Source: DASUNP01 sp035249305 (GTDB lineage Bacteria; Acidobacteriota; Blastocatellia; UBA7656). Taken from it: DNA of 64,000 nt. The notes beneath the pieces are model-generated. The model was not told the DNA's origin, did no database searches, and saw nothing but the letters and a program-made list of their open reading frames with translations. Positions 17,201 through 26,279 of the stretch are shown piece after piece. Within the stretch, counting starts at the first letter, position 1; the number at the start of each line of letters is the position of its first letter. The translations under genes and the position numbers were made by a program. The stretch spans positions 1-64,000 of the forward strand of contig DATFGQ010000085.1 in assembly GCA_035249305.1 (NCBI GenBank), given 5' to 3'.

Positions 17201-17494
17201 AGTCCTGAGTGCTGAGTCCTGAGTAACAGCAGGCTACTCGGCTCCGTAGGAGCCGGATGTTTGTAGTGATCGCATAATCAGCATCCAACTCCGTAGGAGT
17301 TGAATAACAGACATACAACTCCTACGGAGTTGGGGAATGGCCCATGACTATCTACAAATATTCAACTCCTACGGAGTTGGGGTGCGTTTACGCTATCGTT
17401 CTACAAACATAGAGCCCCTACGGGGCTTTTCAGACGCCCTCTGAGTCCCGAGTAATATTCTTAACTCAGGACTCAGGACTCAGCACTCAGGACT
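17201..17494. repeat. Palindromic element copy 2 nested in heptanucleotide repeats
   Basis: Both flanks are heptad arrays: AGTCCTGAGTGCTGAGTCCT at 17201-17220, and the inverted form (ACTCAGGACTCAGCACTCAGG type) at 17463-17494. Between them (about 17230-17440) lies a copy of the palindromic element seen at 13577-13762, in the opposite orientation: its right end TTTTCAGACGCCCTC is the reverse complement of the left end of copy 1. The terminal repeat at its left end is missing. It looks as if the element landed in a heptad hairpin. No gene in 17176-17499. Confidence 0.7.
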
Positions 17495-17499
17495 GTTGG

Positions 17500-20400
17500 T
17501 CATTGTACTCGGAAGATTCCCCACATACCGCCTGTGAAATTGAAGCTGTCTTGCGTGCGGTAGAGGAAATCGCCGACGACGCGGGTCAAACCGCCCGCCT
17601 GAGTCAGTATGTTCAAGTGGCGAGTCGGCCCGATGCCGCTAAAGGAACCGACCTCGAAGGTCAGAGGGTTGTTGCCTTGAGCAGTCGAGTTCTGCACCCA
17701 CGGCGCCCACTGCCAGTGATGGCCGAAGACTGTGAAGCCGTGTTGACGCGGGTGGCCCGCCGCCTCAAGGACGCGGAAGCGAACGCTCATGCCCGGCGAC
17801 GCGGTGAAGATCGGAGTTGCCGGATCGCACGGCCTTCCGGTCGCGAAGATGCAGCCGGCGTGCGAGACCTTCGAGCTGAGGATGTTCGTGTAGATCTGGT
17901 CGTTCATTGTCTGCTGATCTGTCTCGGGCGGGAGCCCGAAGCGCGCCCACAGAGGCTCGTGCTTGTAGTCGAAAGCCTTCTGGCCCGAATCCTCAGAGTC
18001 ATCAGTGTCGCCTATGTTCCTCATACCCGTGTTCGTAAAGACCTGACCCTCGAAGGTGATCGCGCCGTCGGCGTCCTGCATAGTGACGTCGTCCTGGTAG
18101 TGGACGACGAACTCGCGGAAGATGAGCTGGTTGCTTGAGTTGACTATGTCGGCCTGCACTCCGCTGTGGAGGTTTGTAGTCGTGCCCGGCGCCTTGAACC
18201 GCGTACCTTCCGGCTCAACTATGATCGCGCCGATCAAGCCATGCGAAGAGTGTTTGATCACGTCGCCCACATCCCTGAGGTGTGTGACGCCGAACTCGGC
18301 GGGCGTCAGGATGATCGCCTGCCCGTTCGAGCTCACTCGGCCCGCGTACCACGCGTAACGGATCTTGTGGTGCGGCCGAACAGTGGTGTTCGGGTTAAAG
18401 CCGACGTTCGACCCGTCCGACCCGCTCACGTCGTAGCCGAGCACTTGCGGGTGCAGGCTGACGCGGTTCGACGGATCGATCTGGTTGAAGTTGAACCTGG
18501 GGATTATCGGCGGCAGGTGGTTAAAGCTGTCGTAGTCGGGCAGGACTTCCGGCAGCCGGTTGCGCAATCGGACTTCGATGCATTCGCCTTTGCGGGCTCG
18601 AATCGTCAGCGGCTCAAGCGGCTTGGTCCCGTTTCGTATCGCCTGGCGGTCGCGCGCGTTGATGAAGACGATCCCAGCCGGGTCCTTGAAGTTGAACCGA
18701 GGGTTGTAAATGATCCCGCGCGGGTCGTTGAGCAGCGTGCTCGCGCGCCACGCTTCGATGATGAACCTCCTTATCGGCGGCGTGCCCGGCCCAGGGAAGT
18801 TGTCGCAACTGTTTATCCCGCCGCTTGAGAATTGCGAAGCCTGACCGGTGGTGCCGGCGGCCGAGTCTTCCTCAGCAACTAGCTCGTCAAGCTCAGGGTC
18901 GGGGTCATCTGGGTTTTCTGTTGCAAGCGCATCGAACTCATCTACGTCCTCGCCCGGCCCGCGCCTTGTAGCCTCGGTCAAGGAGTCGGCGGTCGCGAAC
19001 GGGGTGACTGGCAGAGCCGTCTCGTTGCCAATGGCCTCCGCCGCATTCAACCCCGCGGGCAGTCTGGCAAGACCAGGCTGTGTGAACCTGAACGCTCTGA
19101 GTATGCCCCACTGCCCGTCCCAGAGATTGTCGACCGGCGCGGATTGGTAGAGATAATCTGCGACCTCTTTATCCCTTGCGAATATCGGCAACACGCGGTC
19201 GGTGAAGTCGAACTCAAAGTGCTCCGATATTCCTATCGCGTCCGCGTTGGTCATGCCGGAGTTGTTCTCCATGCCTGAGAATGGCGTACCGGGCTCGAAG
19301 AACCAGCGGTGCCCGTGGACGTTCACCACATGCTGCTCTTCCTGCGCGCCCTGCAACAGCTTGATCTGTATGCGGTCGCCCGGGTAGGCTCTGAGAATCG
19401 GCGTGAATGGGTCGCCGTGAACTTGTGAGCTGAAGACGTTAGCGAGGTTCCCTTGCGGCCCGCCCTTCTGCTGGAACACGCCGTTGACCTTCTCGCCTAT
19501 GCGGAGCGGTATGGGCTCCTGCTTGTAGTTTATCAACTGCGTGCCGGGGTCGGCGGCCGAGATGGCCTCGGGGAACGGGAACCGCTCGGGGTTATCGATG
19601 TCCTTGGAGCCGACTATGAAAGGCGGCGCGTGCTCGACCCGATTGGGCGGATTGATAGGGATGTTGCCCGTGCCTCTTGCGGCAATGTCGTTTCTGGGTG
19701 TGTAGACGATGGCGAAGTCAGCGATATTCAACCCGAACTCGCGGAAGCTCTCTGTCTGGTTCTGCCCCGCGAGGATGTTCGCCTCAAAGCTCGTGGGTCC
19801 GCCGTCGCTCCTGGTCCCGAAGATTACCGTGCCTGACAGCGAGGTCCAGGTCGAGCCTTGAGGTTCGACGAGCAAGCCCGCGTAGAGGCCGTGGTGTTGA
19901 TGACCGCTCGGGCTGAAGTGATCGTGCGAGAAGACCGTGCGGATCGTCCGGTCCTTGCCCTGACGGTTAACGAGCGGGTCGGCCCACCAGCGCTGTATGA
20001 CAGTCTGCGCGCCGAGCCACTCGTCGCTGACCAGCCCTTTTCCGAATACAGGGTGCTCTTCAATCACCAGCTTTTCCTCGCTGCCCTGTTCTTCCTGGTA
20101 TCGGTTGTAAGCCTCAATCCTGTGATGAACCTCTTCGGGCGAAAAGGCTCCGTTCTCGTAGTTGAAGCCATTGGCGGCCCCGTCCGTCGACGTGACGTCG
20201 AACTTCACCAGATGTATATGCTGGCCAATCGTGTCCGTGCCCTGATAGACCTGGAAGTCGTCGAGGTTCAAAGCTCCGGGCACGAGGTTCGTCACGCGGT
20301 AATCTACGCAATCGCCCGAACGCGCGCGGAAAAAGAGCGGCTCGGCTTTCCTGTTGCCCGTTAGAGTGTTGACGACATCCTGCTCAAGCACAGTGATTCT

Positions 20401-22863
20401 CGCCTGGCGGTCGTGCCACCTCTCGCGGTTCACCTCAAGCGTGACGAGTTGATCGAACGGCGGGCCGTCGGGGGCAAACTGTATCCACGCCGCGCGGTAG
20501 CGGCGCAACGGCACGGGAACTCTCGTCCCGTTGTTGTTGATGAACGAGTCAGAGCAAGGGTCAGCGAAAGGCCCGCCCTGCTGCCCCGTCTGGCCCGCGG
20601 GCGGTATGCGCCCGTTGACGAGGAAGAAGACGCCGCCACCGCCCGAAGGCGTAAACGACGGGTAGCCTCTGGCGGGCCAGTCGTACTGCGTCCGAGGGAC
20701 AGCCTGACCTCCTGGGAGCAGCCCCTGATGGAAGCGCATGGCGGTCTGCTCGACGGGGGTCCCGTTCTCGGGCAGCAACTGCAAGTTGGCTGTATCAAGG
20801 ATGCGGGCGAAATTGACAAGGTTCGGGTCATTGTTCTGCGCGCGCACGCGCTGAAAGACCATGTCGTTCTGCCTGAAAGCGGGGATGGCCGCGAGCCCAT
20901 CTATGGTTGTTGCGTCCAGGACGTTGTGGCGAGGCAGGCCGCCATCGTGCTCAAGGCTAAGAGGCGGCTGTGGGGCTCTGTGCCCTTTGTTGGCCGCGAC
21001 GAAGAAAGGATAGCCTTTGAATGCCGCCGTCGGCATCAATGGCATGGCGCGGTTCGGTATGGGGATGAGAGCGGGCGTAGGGGTCCCGTCGGCAATCTCG
21101 CCGTCGGGAAGGTTGCGGTCGGCCACGCCCGTCTCCCACACGTCATGGTTGCGCCACAGCTCCCACATCCCTTGCGCGAAGTGCGGGTAGAGGTGGCAAT
21201 GAAATATCGCATCACCCGGAGTGAAGTTGCGATTGCCGCCGCCGCCGTAATTGATCTCGTAGGTGAATGCCGCGCCCGGCGAGATGGTTTGCGAATCCAG
21301 GTAAGTAGAGTTCTGGTCGCGCGGCGTCGTAAGCCACTGGTGCGCGTGGAGGTGGAAGACGTGCGTCTCTTTAGGCCCCATGTGGATGTTGCGGAACCTC
21401 ACGGGGTCGCCCAGGTAAGAGTGGTGCACGTTCGACGGGTCGTCGGGGAAGATCGCCGAGGTCGCCCTCCCCGTCGTCGGGTCGTTGCGCACGAGCATGG
21501 CCGGGTCGCCGTTGGGCCAAGACGAGAGGAAGAACTCTTCGAAGTTGCACTCGTCGCAATCGGCGGATGGCCCTATCTTCTTGCGGTTGGCGAGCAGTAT
21601 AGCGCCGAACCCCGACGAGCCGTAGTTGATGCCGAAACCGTCCCTCACCGAATGAAAGACGTGCTCGTCGGCGTGAAGCTCGGGGAAGGCAGGTTTGCCC
21701 GACTCAAGCTCGTCGTGGAATAGCACCGTGAACTCGCGGAACCACTGGCCGCAAGTTCCCGACGGCGGGTCTATGCGCGTCGCGCCGCTCAGGCAACCGT
21801 CGGCCGCCAGGGAGAAGTTCGTGATGATGGCGTTGAGATCCGTGTGGATGATCTCGGTGCCCTTGAGCATGTTCAGGATCGGGTCGCCGTTGGAGTAGGT
21901 CTTGTCGTAGTTGCTGATCTTCGGCTGGCCCAGCGGCGTAGTCGTCGCGTCTTTAACGTCGTTGAGCACCTGCGCGGTCACTTGAGAGCGATACCACTTC
22001 GAGCCCGCCGGCTCGACGTTGACCGAGCCGAACAACCCGTGCACGGGCTGGCCGCCGTCGCCTTCGCCTCCCGAAGGCGCGCCCATCGAGTGAATCAAGT
22101 ACTGGCCCTGTTTGGCCGCGTACCAGGTGTAGGTCCTCGTCTGGCCCGGCGCCGCGAGCGAAGAGGGGTTGAGCCCTACGTTCGCGCCGTCTGAGAGAAT
22201 GCCGGGTGCTCCGGGCGGCATGTAATCGAGCCCGTTGACGTGCATGGAAGCATGGCGAGTCGCGGGCGTGTCCTCTTCTTCGAGGTGTACGTCGCCATCG
22301 TCTATGAGTATTGTCCCGTCGGGACGCTCCTCGACGACTCTCGCCTTCCCGTTGGTGACCAGTATCTTTCGGACGCTGCCGTCAAGCTGGACTATCTGCG
22401 TCCCGAAGAAAGGCTGTTTGTCCCAGTAAGGCCGGCGGTTGGGCTGGTTGAAAAAATGTAAGTTCTCGACGTCTTCTCGGTTCGGCGTCAGGTAGTTGGT
22501 GAAGGTGACCTGTAGACAATCGCCCTCGTTGACTCGCAGCACCAATGGGCGTGGACGCTTGTCCGCCCTCAGTTGAGTATTGCCGGGACCTATCTGCGTG
22601 CCCGTAATGGGTCTTACGTCCCGGCGGAGCGCGTACATCATTCCGGCAGGGTCGAAGCTGCCAAAGCGGTTGTAGAAAATTATCTGGTCAAAGGCGACTA
22701 CGTCGGCCGTGATCGTCCTCGCGCATGTCGGTATGGGGACCGGCGCGGTGGCCTCCTTTTGCGCGGACGCTTGGGGGGCGGACGCGAATAGAGCCGTGAC
22801 CAGCATTACGATTCTGCCGAGCCGCTTCGCGAGATCCGCCCTGGTCCTACCCAGGCTTGACAT
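17500..22863 (-). CDS. Giant secreted multicopper oxidase 2 with acidic insertions
   Basis: The ATG at 22863 has AAGGAGG about eight bases upstream, giving 1787 residues; a 14-residue longer frame is less likely. A Sec signal ends near ASAQ. It is a paralogue of the protein at 7882-12684, with HVFHLHAHQW (about 501-510), HCHLYPHFAQGM (about 555-566), HDHFSPSGHQHHG (about 980-992), QHVVNVHGHRW (about 1177-1187) and HPRQHGF (about 1704). Extra segments not in MCO 1 include an N-terminal insert with DDGDVHLEEEDTP and a strongly acidic linker (GEDVDEFD, ENPDDPDPELDELVAEED), which could bind cations. A sigma54 promoter lies about 280 nt upstream. The substrate is unknown; metal oxidation is the leading hypothesis. 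Confidence 0.9.
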   Translation of the reverse strand: MSSLGRTRADLAKRLGRIVMLVTALFASAPQASAQKEATAPVPIPTCARTITADVVAFDQIIFYNRFGSFDPAGMMYALRRDVRPITGTQIGPGNTQLRADKRPRPLVLRVNEGDCLQVTFTNYLTPNREDVENLHFFNQPNRRPYWDKQPFFGTQIVQLDGSVRKILVTNGKARVVEERPDGTILIDDGDVHLEEEDTPATRHASMHVNGLDYMPPGAPGILSDGANVGLNPSSLAAPGQTRTYTWYAAKQGQYLIHSMGAPSGGEGDGGQPVHGLFGSVNVEPAGSKWYRSQVTAQVLNDVKDATTTPLGQPKISNYDKTYSNGDPILNMLKGTEIIHTDLNAIITNFSLAADGCLSGATRIDPPSGTCGQWFREFTVLFHDELESGKPAFPELHADEHVFHSVRDGFGINYGSSGFGAILLANRKKIGPSADCDECNFEEFFLSSWPNGDPAMLVRNDPTTGRATSAIFPDDPSNVHHSYLGDPVRFRNIHMGPKETHVFHLHAHQWLTTPRDQNSTYLDSQTISPGAAFTYEINYGGGGNRNFTPGDAIFHCHLYPHFAQGMWELWRNHDVWETGVADRNLPDGEIADGTPTPALIPIPNRAMPLMPTAAFKGYPFFVAANKGHRAPQPPLSLEHDGGLPRHNVLDATTIDGLAAIPAFRQNDMVFQRVRAQNNDPNLVNFARILDTANLQLLPENGTPVEQTAMRFHQGLLPGGQAVPRTQYDWPARGYPSFTPSGGGGVFFLVNGRIPPAGQTGQQGGPFADPCSDSFINNNGTRVPVPLRRYRAAWIQFAPDGPPFDQLVTLEVNRERWHDRQARITVLEQDVVNTLTGNRKAEPLFFRARSGDCVDYRVTNLVPGALNLDDFQVYQGTDTIGQHIHLVKFDVTSTDGAANGFNYENGAFSPEEVHHRIEAYNRYQEEQGSEEKLVIEEHPVFGKGLVSDEWLGAQTVIQRWWADPLVNRQGKDRTIRTVFSHDHFSPSGHQHHGLYAGLLVEPQGSTWTSLSGTVIFGTRSDGGPTSFEANILAGQNQTESFREFGLNIADFAIVYTPRNDIAARGTGNIPINPPNRVEHAPPFIVGSKDIDNPERFPFPEAISAADPGTQLINYKQEPIPLRIGEKVNGVFQQKGGPQGNLANVFSSQVHGDPFTPILRAYPGDRIQIKLLQGAQEEQHVVNVHGHRWFFEPGTPFSGMENNSGMTNADAIGISEHFEFDFTDRVLPIFARDKEVADYLYQSAPVDNLWDGQWGILRAFRFTQPGLARLPAGLNAAEAIGNETALPVTPFATADSLTEATRRGPGEDVDEFDALATENPDDPDPELDELVAEEDSAAGTTGQASQFSSGGINSCDNFPGPGTPPIRRFIIEAWRASTLLNDPRGIIYNPRFNFKDPAGIVFINARDRQAIRNGTKPLEPLTIRARKGECIEVRLRNRLPEVLPDYDSFNHLPPIIPRFNFNQIDPSNRVSLHPQVLGYDVSGSDGSNVGFNPNTTVRPHHKIRYAWYAGRVSSNGQAIILTPAEFGVTHLRDVGDVIKHSSHGLIGAIIVEPEGTRFKAPGTTTNLHSGVQADIVNSSNQLIFREFVVHYQDDVTMQDADGAITFEGQVFTNTGMRNIGDTDDSEDSGQKAFDYKHEPLWARFGLPPETDQQTMNDQIYTNILSSKVSHAGCIFATGRPCDPATPIFTASPGMSVRFRVLEAAGHPRQHGFTVFGHHWQWAPWVQNSTAQGNNPLTFEVGSFSGIGPTRHLNILTQAGGLTRVVGDFLYRTQDSFNFTGGMWGIFRVQ

Positions 22864-23154
22864 TCTCTTACCCTCCTTGAAGCGGAAACCGTTTGGAGAT
22901 AGCAAGCCCCGAGAGGCCGGCCATTGCGCGGGCAGTCAGAGACCTGACCGACGCTGAAGACGGCTTCTGGCGGGACTTGCTTTAGGTGTGCGGCGACAGG
23001 TGCGCGGACCTTACACAGGACCGCGATCAAAATTTATTGATATCGAAAGTGATTGAACCTATTCCCAATGGATCGCGGGGAATGAATTGAACCCTAGAGG
23101 AGCAGCCGCACAGCCAGTGCGCCTTAACGGGCCGGTAGCTGCCGCCGGAGTCTC

Positions 23155-23170
23155 TGCAATTGGCGTGCTA
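23155..23170 (-). promoter_or_regulatory. Candidate sigma54 promoter of giant MCO 2
   Basis: The minus strand reads TAGCACG-CCAA-TTGCA, 11 of 12 matches to TGGCACG-N4-TTGCW. The one mismatch falls in the important GG pair, which lowers confidence. The inferred start near 23144 gives a leader of about 280 nt, close to the MCO 1 leader length. No clear copy of the recurring palindrome was found upstream. No gene is visible in 22864-23404. Confidence 0.5.
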
Positions 23171-23342
23171 AGAGGCGTCTCACAGGGCTCAAAGTTTATA
23201 AGCAAGCTAACTATAGAGACCGGGCGGCTTTCCTCGAGAGGTAGTAATAGGGATAACGTAAAGATGAGGCCGACCTTATAACAACCTTTACTCAAGGGCC
23301 GGCAAGAATGCCCCAGCTCGATCTGTGAGAGATCTTCATGCA

Positions 23343-23386
23343 CAAAAAGACGCGGGCGCGGCGAGCATCTACTCGCCGCGCCCGCG
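23343..23386 (-). terminator. Strong intrinsic terminator
   Basis: CGCGGGCGCGGCGAG (23351-23365) and CTCGCCGCGCCCGCG (23372-23386) form a perfect 15-bp GC stem with a 6-nt loop. On the minus strand it is followed by TCTTTTTG. It lies 20 nt after the stop of the gene at 23405 and separates it from the promoter of giant MCO 2. Confidence 0.9.
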
Positions 23387-23404
23387 CTTCTCTCAATTTC
23401 TGTC

Positions 23405-26188
23405 TTATCGTAAGTTGAAAGAGACAGAAGTCCTGACGTTAGCCGCAGGGTCGTAGGTCGTGTTCGTCTTGGTCACAGAGATCACGCGAATTGTCGACGA
23501 GCCCTTCGAGCTGTTATTGCTGGTGGCCAATTGGAAGAGCGCCAGGCCGTTCGACCCCGTGCTGCTCGTGCGGCTCGCGGAGAGACCGCCCGTCACGTCG
23601 GTCCTGACCGAAGCGCCGCTCACGGCCGCGTTGTTCTGATCGACTATCAGCGCGCGCCAGAACACCGTCTCACCCCTCCTGAATGTGCTCTTCGGGTTGC
23701 CGTTGACGTCGGTCGTGGTCAGGCTCGCGACATGCGTTACAACGGCCGCGGGAGGAGGAGGCGGCGGCGGGGCCAGGTCGCCGTCGAGCACGCCGTCGAG
23801 GTTTCGGTCTATACCCATTCGCGTGCCCGATCCCCTCGGCACACCCATCGGCGTAAGCACGTTGCCAAGGGCAACAGAGTTTCTCAACTGCGTCCGCGTG
23901 AACGGCCCCACGCCCGTCCTGTCGGTCTGGTAGTCGTTCGACGCGGGCCTGTAGAGCAACCCCATCCGCTGCCCGTTGACCGTCCCTTTAACTATCAGAT
24001 CGATGTTGCCTGCCGCCGCCTGTCCTTCGAGCAACGTCCAGTCGTTGACGACGGCGGTGTTATTCACGTTAGCCGACGTGACTGTGCGCGCGTAACCGAC
24101 GGCCGGCGCCGTCCCCGTGTCGAAGCAGAGCAGGAACGCGGCCAGGTTTGTCTTCCTCACCGTGTCGTTGGAGAAGCTCTGGAAGACGGGGTTCGACAGG
24201 AAAGCGAAGAGGTTCGGGACCGAACCGTCGTGAAGGATGCCGAAGCCCCCGACGGTCGAGCCGCCCGCCGCGTTATTGAAGCTAAGCTTCTGGTAGACGT
24301 TCCGCAGTTGCGGGACTTTGAACGATTGGCTCTCCTGTAGCACCGAGTCCGGTATTATCGTCCTGTTCGAGCCGGGGCCGGGGTTCGCCGTGTGGCATGA
24401 ATTACAAGTAATGTTCGACGTGAACGGCTCGTTGAGGAACGTGTTGCGGCCCGCGGCCGGGTTGCCGCCGGCGATCGAGGCCGGGAGCGTGCGATCCAGA
24501 TTCTGGTTCGGGTTAGGCTGGAACTGAATCGTGTTTACGAAATCGCGGTAGGCCGTCATGTCCGCGCTCGTGAGCGTCGACCCGCCCATCAGCGAGTCGA
24601 ACGCGCCGTTGAAGTCGAGGAAGGTCGCGCGGTCGCCGCGCCAGTGGAGCGGGTCAAGGCCGCTAAGACCACGCAAAGTCTGAGTCGTCATCGGCCCCTT
24701 CATCGGGTGGATCTGAACTGTTCCGAACGGGGTTGAAGCCGTCTGCATGCTGCCGCCGGGGTTCCCGAGGTCCCAGGCCAGCAGGTCCATGTCGGAGTCT
24801 ATGTGACAAGAGGCGCACGACGCCGAGCCGTTGCCCGAGAGCTTCGCGTCGTATAAGAAACCGCGGCCGGTCTTTATGACCTGCGGCGTGGGATCGAACT
24901 GTCCCGCGCCCATCTCTTTGACGACGGAGCTGGATGAAGTGTCGACCACAGAGACTGTGTTCGAGATTCTGTTCAAGACGTAGAGGAACTGCCCCGTCCT
25001 GCTCAAGGCGAGGCCGCGCGGGCCGCGCTTCGTCCTGGGGTTGACCGCAGAGCCTGTCGCAGGGCCGATCTCGATCCGCGCGATGACGTTGCCGTTCGCG
25101 TCGAGACGGGCCACGCGGTCCGTGCCGAACGCGGCGACGTAAAGCGAGTTGCCCGTAGGCTCGAACGTCATCGCCGCCGGCTGTGCGAGGGCCGTCGACT
25201 TCGCCTGCAAGTTGGGCAGCACTGTGTAGTCGACAAATGGGTTCAGGTCGAACGACGAGAGATCCCCTCCCGGCATCAGAATGCGCGTGACCCTGTTGTC
25301 GACGAAATGGCCGCGGACGTTTGTCTCGAACTGCACGAGGTTTCGCGCGTCCGTGTTCCCCACATAAAGGTCGCCCGTCGTCGGGCGGACGGCGATCCCT
25401 AGATTCACGGTCCCGACGCCCGAGAAGTAGCGCGCCACGGTCATCGACGCCACGTCGACTTCGACAACGTCGTTGTCGGGCATGCTGTAGTTGATAACGC
25501 CCGGGCTCCACCTGGGGTCGGTCGCGTCGACGATCAACCCTTCGCGCGGCGCGGGCGGAAGGCTAGGGTTGGTCGGGGCCGGCTGCGGCGGAGCGCTTTC
25601 GGCCGGGACGATCGTCGTCCGATTGCCCGACAGCGCGAACGCCGCGTAGACTTTGCTTCCATCGGGGCTCACGGCGAGCGCTCTGGGGTTTTCGCCCGCG
25701 AGCGGGATCGACTTCAGTAGCTGGCGCGTCGTCGCGTCATAGACGCGCACGGCGTTGCTGCGCGAGGCCGTGACGAAGGCCCTGTTTCCGGCAAAGACTA
25801 CGTCGGCGGGCTCGTCTTTAACATAGATCGTGTCGACGACTATGCCCTGCGACACCGAGACGACGCTGATGCTGTCGGAGACTTGATTGACGACCCACGC
25901 CTCGTCGCCCGTGCGCGGGTTGACGGAGACAGGCTCGATGCCGACGGGGATCTCCGCGATCAGCGCGGGGCTGGACTCCTGCGACAGGTCGAAGACCGAC
26001 AGCCGCGCGTCGGGTGTGTTGACCGCAAACAGCCGCGCGCCGTCTGCCGAGACGCGGACGGGGTTTGTTTGCGAGCCTTCAAAGTTTACGTACGTGTTGA
26101 CCGGGACACCTGTCTGCGTAGAGCCGGTAAACGGAATAATTATTGCGGTGAGCATTAATGCTATTAATGTGACTTTTGTGATTCTCAT
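23405..26188 (-). CDS. Secreted beta-propeller/di-haem cytochrome c fusion
   Basis: The ATG at 26188 has AGGAGGT eight bases upstream, giving 927 residues; an 11-residue longer frame is rejected. After a signal peptide, residues to about 430 form propeller blades (ISVVSVSQGIVVDTIYV, VSVVDTSSSSVVKEMG). A cytochrome c peroxidase/MauG-like part follows, with haem sites CASCH (about 458-462) and CNSCH (about 595-599) and the GP...TLRGLSG...HWRGDR segment of that family. A proline-rich linker (PPPPPPP) and a C-terminal Ig-like domain end the protein. A periplasmic or extracellular electron-transfer or peroxidase role is likely. Its location before giant MCO 2 suggests it receives or passes electrons in the same system (inference). 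Confidence 0.87.
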   Translation of the reverse strand: MRITKVTLIALMLTAIIIPFTGSTQTGVPVNTYVNFEGSQTNPVRVSADGARLFAVNTPDARLSVFDLSQESSPALIAEIPVGIEPVSVNPRTGDEAWVVNQVSDSISVVSVSQGIVVDTIYVKDEPADVVFAGNRAFVTASRSNAVRVYDATTRQLLKSIPLAGENPRALAVSPDGSKVYAAFALSGNRTTIVPAESAPPQPAPTNPSLPPAPREGLIVDATDPRWSPGVINYSMPDNDVVEVDVASMTVARYFSGVGTVNLGIAVRPTTGDLYVGNTDARNLVQFETNVRGHFVDNRVTRILMPGGDLSSFDLNPFVDYTVLPNLQAKSTALAQPAAMTFEPTGNSLYVAAFGTDRVARLDANGNVIARIEIGPATGSAVNPRTKRGPRGLALSRTGQFLYVLNRISNTVSVVDTSSSSVVKEMGAGQFDPTPQVIKTGRGFLYDAKLSGNGSASCASCHIDSDMDLLAWDLGNPGGSMQTASTPFGTVQIHPMKGPMTTQTLRGLSGLDPLHWRGDRATFLDFNGAFDSLMGGSTLTSADMTAYRDFVNTIQFQPNPNQNLDRTLPASIAGGNPAAGRNTFLNEPFTSNITCNSCHTANPGPGSNRTIIPDSVLQESQSFKVPQLRNVYQKLSFNNAAGGSTVGGFGILHDGSVPNLFAFLSNPVFQSFSNDTVRKTNLAAFLLCFDTGTAPAVGYARTVTSANVNNTAVVNDWTLLEGQAAAGNIDLIVKGTVNGQRMGLLYRPASNDYQTDRTGVGPFTRTQLRNSVALGNVLTPMGVPRGSGTRMGIDRNLDGVLDGDLAPPPPPPPAAVVTHVASLTTTDVNGNPKSTFRRGETVFWRALIVDQNNAAVSGASVRTDVTGGLSASRTSSTGSNGLALFQLATSNNSSKGSSTIRVISVTKTNTTYDPAANVRTSVSFNLR

Positions 26189-26279
26189 GAATGGACCTCC
26201 TACCCTTACTCGATTACCCATTGTTCTTCCAGTGGCAGGCGATCCGAGATCTCATATGCCTGCCCCCGGTTTACTACAC

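Noticed and set aside
13577..17440. Repeats considered as a CRISPR array
   Set aside because: Units are palindromes of unequal spacing without regular spacers, and no cas gene is nearby.
20413..21723. Plus-strand frame of 436 codons opposite giant MCO 2
   Set aside because: Antisense shadow without start signals or recognisable domains; the copper motifs are all on the other strand.
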